Below, piece after piece: positions 36,052 through 43,773 of a stretch of 64,000 nt of DNA. The notes below the pieces were generated by a model. The model saw nothing but the letters and a program-made list of their open reading frames with translations. It was not told the DNA's origin and did not search any database. Numbering within the stretch: position 1 is the stretch's first letter; each line of letters starts with the position of its first letter. This DNA is from an uncultured Clostridia bacterium. GTDB taxonomy: Bacteria; Bacillota; Clostridia; TANB77; CAG-465. Position numbers and translations under genes: made by a program. The DNA is taken from positions 1-64,000 of the forward strand of contig CALXJI010000005.1 in assembly GCA_944388585.1 (NCBI GenBank). The letters run 5' to 3'.

Positions 36052-36447
36052 ATGGCAAAAAAAGAATATATTTATGCAACAGGAAAAAGAAAATCTTCAA
36101 TTGCAAGAGTAAACATTATTCCTGGAACTGGTAAAATAACAATAAATAAAAAAGATTTAAATGATATCTATTCTCTAGATACATTAAAAGCTATAGTTTT
36201 AAAACCTTTTACAGTTGCTAACATGATGGAAAAATATGATGTAGAAGCTACAGTACATGGCGGTGGTTTTGCTGGTCAAGCTGGTGCTGTTTCTCATGGA
36301 ATTGCTAAAGCTTTAGCTACAACAGACCCAGAAGTTCGTACTATTTTAAAAAGAAATGGTCTTTTAACTAGAGACTCTAGAGTTAAAGAAAGAAGAAAAT
36401 ATGGTCTAAAAAAAGCAAGAAAAGCTCCTCAATTTTCAAAGAGATAG
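36052..36447 (+). CDS. rpsI: 30S ribosomal protein S9
   Basis: The 131-aa product has YATGKRKSSIARVNI near the N-terminus, GGGFAGQAGAVSHGIAKAL in the middle and the conserved C-terminal tail RRKYGLKKARKAPQFSKR. The 3' end may serve as an integration site: the sequence after the stop codon is repeated 681 bp downstream. Confidence 0.97.
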   Translation: MAKKEYIYATGKRKSSIARVNIIPGTGKITINKKDLNDIYSLDTLKAIVLKPFTVANMMEKYDVEATVHGGGFAGQAGAVSHGIAKALATTDPEVRTILKRNGLLTRDSRVKERRKYGLKKARKAPQFSKR

Positions 36448-36451
36448 TTTT

Positions 36452-36530
36452 AAGGAACTTTTTGGACTTTTTGATATGTATGATAAAAACTCGCTATTTA
36501 CTAAAAATAGCGAGTTTTATTATATTTAAT
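36452..36530 (+). repeat. Left copy of a direct repeat bounding the post-rpsI segment
   Basis: AAGGAACTTTTTGGACTTTT... starting 5 bp after the rpsI stop, including the terminator hairpin CTCGCTATTT/AAATAGCGAG. The copy at 37133 matches 25 of the first 28 bases, lacks about 7 bp, then matches 32 of 33 bases across the hairpin. Both start with a degenerate similarity that extends into the last rpsI codons. Confidence 0.8.
36486..36520 (+). terminator. Terminator of rplM-rpsI
   Basis: A 14-bp perfect stem AAAACTCGCTATTT/AAATAGCGAGTTTT (36486-36499 with 36505-36518) ends in TTTTATT on the plus strand. Confidence 0.92.
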
Positions 36531-36575
36531 AACTTTTTTATAAACACGTATAAAATTGTTAGATTTTTTTGTGGT

Positions 36576-36608
36576 AACTAACAAGTAATTAACAAGTAAC
36601 TAACAAAA
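36576..36608 (+). repeat. Three tandem 11-bp iterated repeats
   Basis: AACTAACAAGT (36576-36586), AATTAACAAGT (36587-36597), AACTAACAAAA (36598-36608): three adjacent units with an 11-bp period, about one helical turn, 33 bp upstream of a promoter. The pattern suits cooperative binding of a protein, for example a ribbon-helix-helix regulator or recombinase arm sites. Confidence 0.75.
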
Positions 36609-36640
36609 AGTTTATTTTTTAATTTTTTTCTATATTTCTC

Positions 36641-36668
36641 TTGGCACACGATGTACCCATGATATAAT
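36641..36668 (+). promoter_or_regulatory. Promoter of the post-rpsI element
   Basis: TTGGCA (36641-36646), 16-bp spacer and TATAAT (36663-36668). The predicted transcript starts near 36675 and would cover several hairpins and the 54-aa gene at 36883. Confidence 0.65.
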
Positions 36669-36692
36669 ATAAATGTAATAAGGAAAGGGACG

Positions 36693-36806
36693 ATTAAATT
36701 AAAAAAGCTCAAAGAATTATTACAAAAGTTCTTAAAAAAAAATACTCTAGTTGACAACTGGGCAACTAGAGTAGACAATTGGTTAACCGACTTTCCAAAT
36801 AGCTAA
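36693..36806 (+). other. Structured leader with a 37-codon frame lacking ATG
   Basis: Downstream of the promoter, AAGGAAAGGG is followed by an open frame that reads IKLKKLKELLQKFLKKN...VDNWATRVDNWLTDFPNS but has no ATG, GTG or TTG start (the first codon after the ribosome-binding-like sequence is ATT). The same DNA contains ACTCTAGTTG (36744-36753) pairing perfectly with CAACTAGAGT (36763-36772), and GGTTAACC nearby. It may be a non-coding or leader RNA, or a decayed small gene; I cannot choose between them. Confidence 0.4.
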
Positions 36807-36882
36807 CCTAAGATAAAGAGAATATCTCTTCTCTCTATCTATTATATTATTTTAAATTTTATTTATCAAGGAGGAATTTTTT

Positions 36883-37047
36883 ATGGCAAGAAATTATAAA
36901 AAAGAAAAAGAATGGGAAGAAAATAAATATAAAAGAATGGTAGCTAAAATTGATAAAAATCTAGCTAATGAATTTTTAGATAAATTAGATAAACCATTTG
37001 CAGTCTGGCTTAGAGAAGAAATGCAAAACTATTTACAAAAAAAATAA
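36883..37047 (+). CDS. Small ribbon-helix-helix-like protein
   Basis: A 54-aa protein (MARNYKKEKEWEENKYKRM...) with a strong AAGGAGG ribosome binding site. After a charged N-terminus, VAKIDKNLANEFLDKLDKPFAVWLREEMQNYLQKK follows the strand-helix-helix pattern of MetJ/Arc regulators as found on plasmids and integrative elements. A hairpin (AATGCG/CGCATT, 37046-37074) directly follows the stop. It is the only convincing gene inside the direct-repeat-bounded segment, so it may be an element-borne regulator that binds the 11-bp repeats upstream. Confidence 0.65.
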   Translation: MARNYKKEKEWEENKYKRMVAKIDKNLANEFLDKLDKPFAVWLREEMQNYLQKK

Positions 37048-37132
37048 TGCGGGGATAGTTTATTCCCTCGCATTCATCACTATTTAAAAACTTCTCTAAT
37101 ATTTGATTATCTACACTATTAAAAGATATTTC

Positions 37133-37200
37133 AAGGAACTTTTCCGAATTTTTGATATGTCTACTCGCTATTTACTAAAAATAGCAAGTTTTATTAATAT
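37133..37200 (+). repeat. Right copy of the direct repeat after rpsI
   Basis: AAGGAACTTTTCCGAATTTT... repeats the sequence at 36452, 681 bp away, including the terminator-like hairpin (here with one mismatch, AAATAGCAAG). It ends within the 3' end of the PAS-protein gene on the other strand. Confidence 0.8.
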
Positions 37201-37499
37201 ATTTCATATATTCCCATAAAGTTTTTTTCTTTATCTCTTACTACATATATAGTAGTATCATTGATAATTACTTTTTCTATAGTATTATCCAGCTCTAGTT
37301 TATCTAGAACTGCTAATATTTCTTTATTTGTCTTAGTTTTGTGAAATTCTACCAATGATTTTCCTACTAATTTCTTTATTCCTTTTTTTAAATAATACTC
37401 TTTTGCTGATTTATTAATATACCTTATTATACCTTTATTATCTGCAAAAATAATTCTTTTTTCCATATTATTAATAATATTTATTAAAATTTCTTCCAT
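37194..37499 (-). CDS. Single PAS-domain protein
   Basis: A 101-aa protein consisting of one PAS domain: KRIIFADNKGIIRYINKSAKEYYLKKG, LVGKSLVEFHKTKTNKEIL, then two beta-strand segments ending NFMGIYEIY. PAS domains bind ligands or cofactors or mediate dimerisation. No output domain is attached. A GGAGGGG ribosome binding site precedes the ATG. The 3' end touches the right direct repeat. Confidence 0.75.
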   Translation of the reverse strand: MEEILINIINNMEKRIIFADNKGIIRYINKSAKEYYLKKGIKKLVGKSLVEFHKTKTNKEILAVLDKLELDNTIEKVIINDTTIYVVRDKEKNFMGIYEIY

Positions 37500-37589
37500 A
37501 ATTCCCCTCCTAAAATTATTTTTGAGTCCGCTTTTAAAAAAGATAATAATATATTATACCACATTTTTTTTATTTTTCAAGTATACATT

Positions 37590-38408
37590 TTAAATAATAT
37601 AATTGTTTAAAAAATATGCTACCCCATTCTCATCATTTTTTAAAGTTACATAAGTTGCTATTCTTTTTAATTCATCATTAGCATTTTCCATTGCAATCTT
37701 ATATTTGCAAGCATAAAACATATCTGTATCATTTATATGATCTCCAAAACATAACGCATCATCTTTTGAAATATTAAAAATATTTAAAAACTTTGTTATT
37801 GCATTTCCTTTGTTAACATCTACATTATTTACATCGATATAATATTTATTATCTGTTGTTATTCCTTTTATATAATTACGTGATATATTTAATACATGTA
37901 TATCCTTATATTTATTTATATATTCTATTACAACTTTCATTGAATTATAACTATTTGTTTCTACAACAAGTTGCAAAAATACTTTATCATTAATCTCATC
38001 AAAATTATTAAATTTCAATTCTTCTGGGTCCATCATTCTTTTCAAATATTTATTACTATATCTAATAGTAGGGCAATTTAGTATACATCCTATTTCATTT
38101 TTATTAATAAATTCAATTACATTTTTTAATGTATCTTTATTAATGCCTTTTTCATATAAAGCTTCTCTTTCTTTAAAATTGTATATCTGAGCTCCATTAC
38201 TTGTTATAATATATTGACTAGTATTTGCCTCTCTAGCTTTATTTTCAACATACTTGTTTCCCCTTCCAGAACAAATAACAACTTTTATTCCCATATTTAT
38301 TATTCTTTTTATTGCTTCTTTTGTTACAGTTGTAACTTCCCTTTTGCTATTAGTTAATGTTCCATCAATATCTATAAAAATTGCTTTTATATTGTTTAAT
38401 TTTTCCAT
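37590..38408 (-). CDS. HAD-superfamily Cof-type phosphatase
   Basis: Metal-dependent sugar-phosphate or FMN-type phosphatase with the C2 cap. Motif I AIFIDIDGTLTNSKREV (nucleophile Asp), motif II VVICSGRG, then a cap region, motif III Lys in GNAITKFLNIF and motif IV CFGDHINDTDMF. Length 272 aa is typical. GGTGAT precedes the ATG. Substrate unknown. Confidence 0.9.
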   Translation of the reverse strand: MEKLNNIKAIFIDIDGTLTNSKREVTTVTKEAIKRIINMGIKVVICSGRGNKYVENKAREANTSQYIITSNGAQIYNFKEREALYEKGINKDTLKNVIEFINKNEIGCILNCPTIRYSNKYLKRMMDPEELKFNNFDEINDKVFLQLVVETNSYNSMKVVIEYINKYKDIHVLNISRNYIKGITTDNKYYIDVNNVDVNKGNAITKFLNIFNISKDDALCFGDHINDTDMFYACKYKIAMENANDELKRIATYVTLKNDENGVAYFLNNYII

Positions 38409-38458
38409 CCGATCACCTTCATAAGCATATTATACAATAATTTTTCTAATATAACTAG

Positions 38459-38486
38459 AAAAAACTTGAAATAAATTCAAGTTTTT
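38459..38486 (-). terminator. Terminator of the NTPase gene
   Basis: AAAACTTGAA (38461-38470) pairs with TTCAAGTTTT (38476-38485), then TTTTTT on the minus strand; the stop codon lies in the stem. Confidence 0.85.
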
Positions 38487-39015
38487 ATCTCCAAATATCT
38501 CCATTTATATATTGTGTAAGACACATAACAAAAGCTTGCTCTGTTAAATCATACCTTGAAATAACATTATGAGTAAGAAAAGACACACCACCTTTTCCCT
38601 GTCTTAATTCGTTTTGATTAAATAATTCATCCATTACTTTTCCTAAATCTGTATTTATTATTTTATCTACATATTTATCTGGTACAGGAAAAGCAGAACT
38701 TGTTCCAAAGCTTTCATATCCGTTATTATCTTCAATTATAGCTATATTTATAATTGACCATCTTCCAAGTTTATTAGTTATACCAGATTCTATTGATATG
38801 TAATAATCTGCATTAATATCATTTTCTTTAGTATATTTTTTCAAATTATTAACTCTATTTTTTGCACCTTGATATATTTCTTCATTTACTGGCTCATCAC
38901 TAACATCAGAAGAAACGGGAATGCCTATTATTTCAAAATCATCAAAATATTTTGAAAATGCTCTTTTTGCTCCTTCTATTTTTCCAGGATTTTTTGTTGC
39001 TATTAAAATTTTCAT
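38485..39015 (-). CDS. Inosine/xanthosine triphosphatase (DUF84 family)
   Basis: House-cleaning NTPase that removes non-canonical purine nucleotides. The signature MKILIATKNPGKIEGAKRAF and SVSSDVSDEP-like segment (here PVSSDVSDEPVNEEIYQGAKNR) identify the YjjX/DUF84 family; YYISIESGI and SGRGGVSFLT-like GKGGVSFLTHN are also typical. Start ATG 39015 is preferred over the in-frame GTG at 39024, which overlaps the AGGTG ribosome binding site. Length 176 aa. Confidence 0.85.
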   Translation of the reverse strand: MKILIATKNPGKIEGAKRAFSKYFDDFEIIGIPVSSDVSDEPVNEEIYQGAKNRVNNLKKYTKENDINADYYISIESGITNKLGRWSIINIAIIEDNNGYESFGTSSAFPVPDKYVDKIINTDLGKVMDELFNQNELRQGKGGVSFLTHNVISRYDLTEQAFVMCLTQYINGDIWR

Positions 39016-39061
39016 TTTTATCACCTAATGATATTTTACTATATATCAAATATTTGTCAAG

Positions 39062-39742
39062 CTAATTAGCTACTTCAAGTAAATCACTTGCTTTTGACAA
39101 ATCTAAATTATAATATGTATCTGGTATATTTCCATTTAAAACAGTTTCTGCAAGAACTACTTCTTTTTCATAGAACTGATTATTTACATATACTGGTGCT
39201 ACAATTACAAAAGTAGTTTTTATTTTAAGTAATATTCTATGCCTTGTTTGATTAATTCCAACACTATCAAACTGGGATATACAATCTATCTTAGTATCTC
39301 CTATAGGGCTAGTTTTAATATTTACTTTTATTCCTTCACCTCCAAGTATACCCGCATTAAAAAATAGTCCTAATGGGATTTTCAAATTTCCTGAATCTAT
39401 ATTTGCTATATTTTGCTCTATGTTCATTGCTATATTATTCGAAATTTTATTTAATTCATTAGTATTTGTCTTTAGTGCTATAATTTCACCATTGCCATTT
39501 AATACTTCAGTAACTATGCTATCATAAGTAATATCTTTTAAATTATCCCTTATTGCTTGTTCACTTGCCCTCATTGCTAAAGTATAAGCATTAGCTCTTG
39601 TAAATTGCACTAATATAGGTTCAATAACTTGTATATATAAAGTTGTAATACTAGAAAATATTATTAGAAAAGTAAAAAATAAGACAAATGTTTTTTCTTT
39701 TTTCATTTGTCTTAATGATAATTTATAATACTTTGCTCTCAT
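39062..39742 (-). CDS. yunB: Sporulation protein YunB family
   Basis: A 226-aa protein with one N-terminal membrane segment (about 18-40) and the YunB-type extracytoplasmic domain, including ANAYTLAMRASEQAIRDNL and the strongly conserved SVGINQTRHRILLKI. YunB is a sporulation-associated protein needed for normal spores in Bacillus; its activity is unclear. Its start is 1 bp after the sipL stop, so the two are co-transcribed. Confidence 0.88.
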   Translation of the reverse strand: MRAKYYKLSLRQMKKEKTFVLFFTFLIIFSSITTLYIQVIEPILVQFTRANAYTLAMRASEQAIRDNLKDITYDSIVTEVLNGNGEIIALKTNTNELNKISNNIAMNIEQNIANIDSGNLKIPLGLFFNAGILGGEGIKVNIKTSPIGDTKIDCISQFDSVGINQTRHRILLKIKTTFVIVAPVYVNNQFYEKEVVLAETVLNGNIPDTYYNLDLSKASDLLEVAN

Positions 39743-39743
39743 A

Positions 39744-41270
39744 TTATCTTATAACTAAAATTTTTTGTCCTACATCAATAACATCTGGATTTTCCAAGTT
39801 ATTTATCTTTATTATATTATCCATACTAGTCTTATATTTTTTTGCAATTTTCCAAATACTATCTCCTGGCTTTACTATATATATATTTATACTACTAATA
39901 TCATTTAAATTTATAGGTAAATCCTCTATTGCTTCAATTGAAGAGATATTTAAAATATTTTCAACATTTACTTTTATATATATAACTATCTTTATATCTA
40001 CATTAGAATTATTTTGAGTAACATTTAATTTTACATCTTTAATTTTTATATGTATATTAGAGTTTTTCCAAGAATCATCCATAGTAAAGTTTTGATCTAT
40101 CATGATATCAATACTTTTACTTTCAAGCTCATTATTTTCTTTATTTTGAAGAATTAAATTAAGTTTAGCAATTCCATTAACTTTAATAACATCATTTTCT
40201 AATGTTATAGCAACATTAGAAGTATCCAAACTATATTCTACTATTCTTGAATTTTCTGGTATTATATCATTTATAGTTTCATTAATATTTATCTCTTTTT
40301 CTACACTAAACTCATTAGATGAAATGTCCACATCTTTTATATCATATTTTAAATCTCTAGTCTTACTATAAAAATCATTTATATATTCTATCTCTTCTTT
40401 TTCAAATAATGTAATATTATTTTCTATTTTATAATCTACATTTAGAGTCTTTTGATCGATATCTGGATTTATTCTAACATTTAAATCTCTTATACAATAT
40501 TTTATATCAAATTGAGATTTATCTGAAATATTTTCAAGCTCAACCATTGAAGAAAAAGGGACTTCTATTTTCTCACAACATATATTTCTATTTTCACCTA
40601 TATATAGTAAACTTATATCTAATATACCTTTTAACATTATTTTATTATAGCTTTCTTTATATTCGGTATCTTTTATCTTACAATTTACTTTTAGAATCTC
40701 ATATACTGCATCAGCTTCTTTTCTAAGCATAATGTCTTCTGAAGAAGATATTATACTTCTTTTTCTTTCCTTAATATTATTAAAACAATTTTTACATTTA
40801 TTATATTCAATATCCTGATCTTTAGGAAAATCTTTTATTATATCTACAGAAATACCTTCGGATATATTAATTTCAAAATTCACTTCATTTTTTATAGCTA
40901 TTTTTCTTTCATTAGGTAGTGAATAAATAATATTTTTTAAATTAGACTCAATTATTATATCATCTTTATTTTTTATGTTTGATTTTTCTATTGTTGTTGT
41001 ATATGGATGTGATACGTTAAGTCCTCTTATATTCATCTCATCATCATTTGCTCTATATATTACGGAATAATTCATTTTTCCTACTACTTTTATTCTACCA
41101 TTATTTACTTCTATATCATTAATATATGGTGTAGATGTTATATTGATAATTTTTATAGCATCTGGCATATTATCTGGCACTATTATATCTTGTTCTATCC
41201 ACTTATCCTCTTTTTCAACAATCTTGGATTTACTCAAATTTAATTTCATATTATTAGTACTAATATTCAT
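39744..41270 (-). CDS. sipL: SipL-like spore coat morphogenesis protein (DUF3794-LysM)
   Basis: A 508-aa protein with repeated DUF3794 domains over the first 430 residues (DKWIEQDIIVPDNMPDAI, with the pattern recurring around VPFSSMVELEN) and a C-terminal LysM domain (YIVKPGDSIWKIAKKYKT). This combination defines SipL, which binds SpoIVA and builds the coat in Clostridia. AGGAGG precedes the ATG. Together with yunB it forms a sporulation operon. A TAATATT lies about 50 bp upstream and resembles a sigma-E -35, but the -10 is poor. Confidence 0.88.
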   Translation of the reverse strand: MNISTNNMKLNLSKSKIVEKEDKWIEQDIIVPDNMPDAIKIINITSTPYINDIEVNNGRIKVVGKMNYSVIYRANDDEMNIRGLNVSHPYTTTIEKSNIKNKDDIIIESNLKNIIYSLPNERKIAIKNEVNFEINISEGISVDIIKDFPKDQDIEYNKCKNCFNNIKERKRSIISSSEDIMLRKEADAVYEILKVNCKIKDTEYKESYNKIMLKGILDISLLYIGENRNICCEKIEVPFSSMVELENISDKSQFDIKYCIRDLNVRINPDIDQKTLNVDYKIENNITLFEKEEIEYINDFYSKTRDLKYDIKDVDISSNEFSVEKEININETINDIIPENSRIVEYSLDTSNVAITLENDVIKVNGIAKLNLILQNKENNELESKSIDIMIDQNFTMDDSWKNSNIHIKIKDVKLNVTQNNSNVDIKIVIYIKVNVENILNISSIEAIEDLPINLNDISSINIYIVKPGDSIWKIAKKYKTSMDNIIKINNLENPDVIDVGQKILVIR

Positions 41271-41441
41271 TTATACATCCTCCTTATTAGTATATATATA
41301 TTTAAACTAATAAAAAATATTACAAGTAACAAAAAATATAAATCAACATATTATATATTAGTTAGATACTTATTAGTATCTAGCATTAGATAAATTCTTT
41401 CTTACTATAACATACATTTATATACTCTCCTTAGAAATTTT

Positions 41442-41475
41442 AAGGTCAATTATTCAATGAATAGTTGACCTTTTT
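41442..41475 (+). terminator. Orphan plus-strand terminator-like hairpin
   Basis: AAGGTCAA (41442-41449) pairs with TTGACCTT (41465-41472), with an inner TATTC/GAATA stem, then TTTTT on the plus strand. No plus-strand gene precedes it in the 279-bp region between sipL and veg; a TAGATACT/AGTATCTA hairpin lies about 60 bp upstream. It could end a small RNA. Confidence 0.45.
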
Positions 41476-41481
41476 AAATAA

Positions 41482-41512
41482 AAAAATAAGCATAATAATC
41501 TCTTATTATGCT
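41482..41512 (-). terminator. Terminator of veg
   Basis: AGCATAATAA (41489-41498) pairs with TTATTATGCT (41503-41512); a run of T follows on the minus strand. Confidence 0.85.
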
Positions 41513-41549
41513 CTGTATATTATATATCAAACCTCTTTAGATTGCCTTC

Positions 41550-41834
41550 TTATAATCTTGTATATTTTGGTGTTGAGAAGTCATACCTTGTTATAGGTTC
41601 ACCTGTTGGAAGACTTAACTCTAATGTATTTGTTACTAAATCAGAATAACTATATGATAATTTACTATCTGTTTCTGAATCTCTAAATACAAAAAGGTTA
41701 GTATACGTACTATCAATGTATCCTTTTCTTTCAATACATTTATTTCTTCCGATATTTGCTTTTACACAAATCTCCTGTCCAACATAGTTTTCTACATCTT
41801 GCTTTATTTTCATTAGTGAATCCTTTGAAACCAT
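41550..41834 (-). CDS. veg: Veg family protein
   Basis: A 94-aa beta-barrel-like protein: MVSKDSLMKIKQDVENYVGQEI, KANIGRNKCIERKGYIDSTY and FVFRDSE. In Bacillus Veg stimulates biofilm genes by acting on SinR. Start ATG 41834 is preferred over an in-frame GTG at 41843 that is part of the GAGGTGG ribosome binding site. It has one of the strongest promoters in the window. Confidence 0.92.
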   Translation of the reverse strand: MVSKDSLMKIKQDVENYVGQEICVKANIGRNKCIERKGYIDSTYTNLFVFRDSETDSKLSYSYSDLVTNTLELSLPTGEPITRYDFSTPKYTRL

Positions 41835-41869
41835 ATTTACCACCTCTTATATAACTTCTTACAAGGCGA

Positions 41870-41898
41870 ATTATATCACTTTTTGGTATAACTGTCAA
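41870..41898 (-). promoter_or_regulatory. Sigma-A promoter of veg
   Basis: Minus-strand TTGACA (41893-41898), 17-bp spacer and TATAAT (41870-41875), perfect consensus. Confidence 0.93.
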
Positions 41899-41934
41899 AA
41901 AGGTATTTTTCTATTATTACATTTTTATGAAAAA

Positions 41935-41967
41935 TAGCAAGCAACATTTATTTAATATTGCTTGCCA
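41935..41967 (-). terminator. Terminator of ctpA
   Basis: GCAAGCAA (41937-41944) pairs with TTGCTTGC (41958-41965); TATTTTT follows on the minus strand. Confidence 0.8.
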
Positions 41968-42001
41968 TTTTTAACACTTTTTAATATTTTTAACATTTAT
42001 A

Positions 42002-43270
42002 TTACAATTGTTCATTTATATATTCTATAGCTCTTTGTAATTGTAAATCTTGATCTCTAGAAACATATGAATCATTTTTCAATTCTTCAGGTAATTCTAC
42101 AACTATATTAGGCTCTATACCATTATCTTGAATAACTACACCACTAGATGTAAAATACTGTGCTGCAACTATAGAAATAGCACCATGTTCTTTTATTGGT
42201 CTAACGTATTGAACAACACCTTTACCATATGTTCTTGTTCCTATTACCACTCCTTTTTCAGAATCCTTTATAGCACTAGCAAATATTTCTGAAGCACTTG
42301 CACTATTTTGATTTACAAGTACTGCAAGTGGTATATCTATTTGACTTGTATTGTCTGTTTTAAATACTTCTTCATTTCCATTTTTATCTACAAGTTTTAA
42401 AACATCACATTCAGGTAAAAATAGATCTAAAATTTCTACTGTATCATATACGAGTCCACCAGGATTATTTCTTAAATCTACAATAATTCCCTTTATGTTG
42501 TTTGCTCTTAATTTTTCATATTCTGCTTTAAATTGATTATATATACCATTATCAAAAGAATATATTCTTATATATCCTATATCATCAATTATCTCTGTAG
42601 TAACATTATTTTCTGTTATTTTTTGTCTTTGAACTTCTAACTCAAATACTTCTTCTCCTCTAAGTACAACAAGTTTTACAGTTGTTCCTTCTTCTCCTTT
42701 TATAGCTTCTGCAGCATCTGAATATGTCTCAATATTTAAATATATATCATCTACTTGTAAAATTACATCTCCAGATTTTATACCCGCCTCTTCTGCTGGT
42801 GAATCTGGCATAGTACCTAAAACTTTTATTCCTTCAGTTTCTCTATCAAAAGTTAAGTGCACTCCTATTCCAACGTAATTTCCTTTAGAACCCGAATTCA
42901 ATGTATCTTGGTACTCTTCTTCTGTCTCATAATAAGTATAAGCATTATCTAAAGAATTTATTATTCCTTCAATTGCACCATCAATCATTTTATCTGTATC
43001 ATATTCATACAAATAATCATTTTGTACAATTTTAGCTGCTGTTTCAATTCTTTCCAATTGTTCTTTTGTGAAAACAGAACTACTAAATGTATTTAACGTA
43101 GGTTGAATTATAGTATATAATGCAAATAAAACAACTGCACTTATTACAATAGCAATAGCTAAAGTTATAGCATTAGTTAAAATTTTGCCTTTATTACTAT
43201 TTCGATTATACTCTTCATCTATACTTTTTTTTATATCATTTACTTCTGATATATTATTTTTTTCTTCCAA
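42002..43270 (-). CDS. ctpA: C-terminal processing peptidase (S41, CtpA)
   Basis: Membrane-anchored serine protease of the CtpA/CtpB type. Cytoplasmic N-terminus, one membrane segment (about 37-60), PDZ domain (GVHLTFDRETEGIKVL, GIKSGDVILQVDD) and catalytic S41 domain with LRNNPGG, the Ser in NSASASEIFASAI and the Lys in RTYGKGVVQ. 422 aa is normal. The start codon is TTG at 43270, 9 nt after AGGAG; no ATG fits. In spore formers CtpB processes sporulation signals, so a developmental role is possible. Confidence 0.92.
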   Translation of the reverse strand: MEEKNNISEVNDIKKSIDEEYNRNSNKGKILTNAITLAIAIVISAVVLFALYTIIQPTLNTFSSSVFTKEQLERIETAAKIVQNDYLYEYDTDKMIDGAIEGIINSLDNAYTYYETEEEYQDTLNSGSKGNYVGIGVHLTFDRETEGIKVLGTMPDSPAEEAGIKSGDVILQVDDIYLNIETYSDAAEAIKGEEGTTVKLVVLRGEEVFELEVQRQKITENNVTTEIIDDIGYIRIYSFDNGIYNQFKAEYEKLRANNIKGIIVDLRNNPGGLVYDTVEILDLFLPECDVLKLVDKNGNEEVFKTDNTSQIDIPLAVLVNQNSASASEIFASAIKDSEKGVVIGTRTYGKGVVQYVRPIKEHGAISIVAAQYFTSSGVVIQDNGIEPNIVVELPEELKNDSYVSRDQDLQLQRAIEYINEQL

Positions 43271-43414
43271 TTTTATATCTCCTTTAAAAACATCTATTAA
43301 ATATTATATATTATTAAATTTATATAGTCAATTAGTGTTTAACTAATATTTGATTTTTTAGGAATCTAATATTTTTTTGAAATCTCTTTTTTACATAATT
43401 TTTCCCTTATTTCC

Positions 43415-43443
43415 TTGACTTATATATTATTTTATTGTATAAT
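43415..43443 (+). promoter_or_regulatory. Sigma-A promoter of rpsU
   Basis: TTGACT (43415-43420), 17-bp spacer and TATAAT (43438-43443), plus strand. Confidence 0.9.
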
Positions 43444-43524
43444 TTAATAGTAAATTTAGAAATACTTAGTAATAAACTATTAAAATAATAAAAGTATTTC
43501 CCAAACTGGAGGGAGGGAAAGTAA

Positions 43525-43698
43525 ATGCCAGGTATAAAGATTAAGGATAATGAAAGCTTAGATAATGCTTTAGCTAGATTTAAAAAACAATGTGCCAAAT
43601 ATGGCGTTCTTGCTGAAATTCGTAAAAGAGAACATTACGAAAAACCTAGTGTAAAGAGAAAAAAGAAATCAGAAGCTGCTAGGAAAAGAAAACATTAA
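43525..43698 (+). CDS. rpsU: 30S ribosomal protein S21
   Basis: A 57-aa basic protein: [21 protein letters not shown], then [19 protein letters not shown] and a Lys/Arg tail. This is typical S21. GGAGGGAGG lies upstream of the ATG. It is a single-gene unit with a consensus promoter and its own terminator, separate from dnaG-rpoD. Confidence 0.96.
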   Translation: MPGIKIKDNESLDNALARFKKQCAKYGVLAEIRKREHYEKPSVKRKKKSEAARKRKH

Positions 43699-43744
43699 TA
43701 TTATAATTTTGATTTAAAAATGTATATCATTTTTATTATTATAT

Positions 43745-43773
43745 AATACATCTATTTATTAGATGTATTTTTT
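43745..43773 (+). terminator. Terminator of rpsU
   Basis: AATACATCTA (43745-43754) pairs with TAGATGTATT (43760-43769), followed by TTTT on the plus strand. It abuts the stop codon of the convergent pseudouridine synthase gene. Confidence 0.87.

Noticed and set aside
36578-36778. A 66-codon minus-strand hydrophobic frame inside the post-rpsI cassette
   Set aside because: No ribosome binding site, antisense to a promoter and iterated repeats, composition typical of chance frames in AT-rich DNA.
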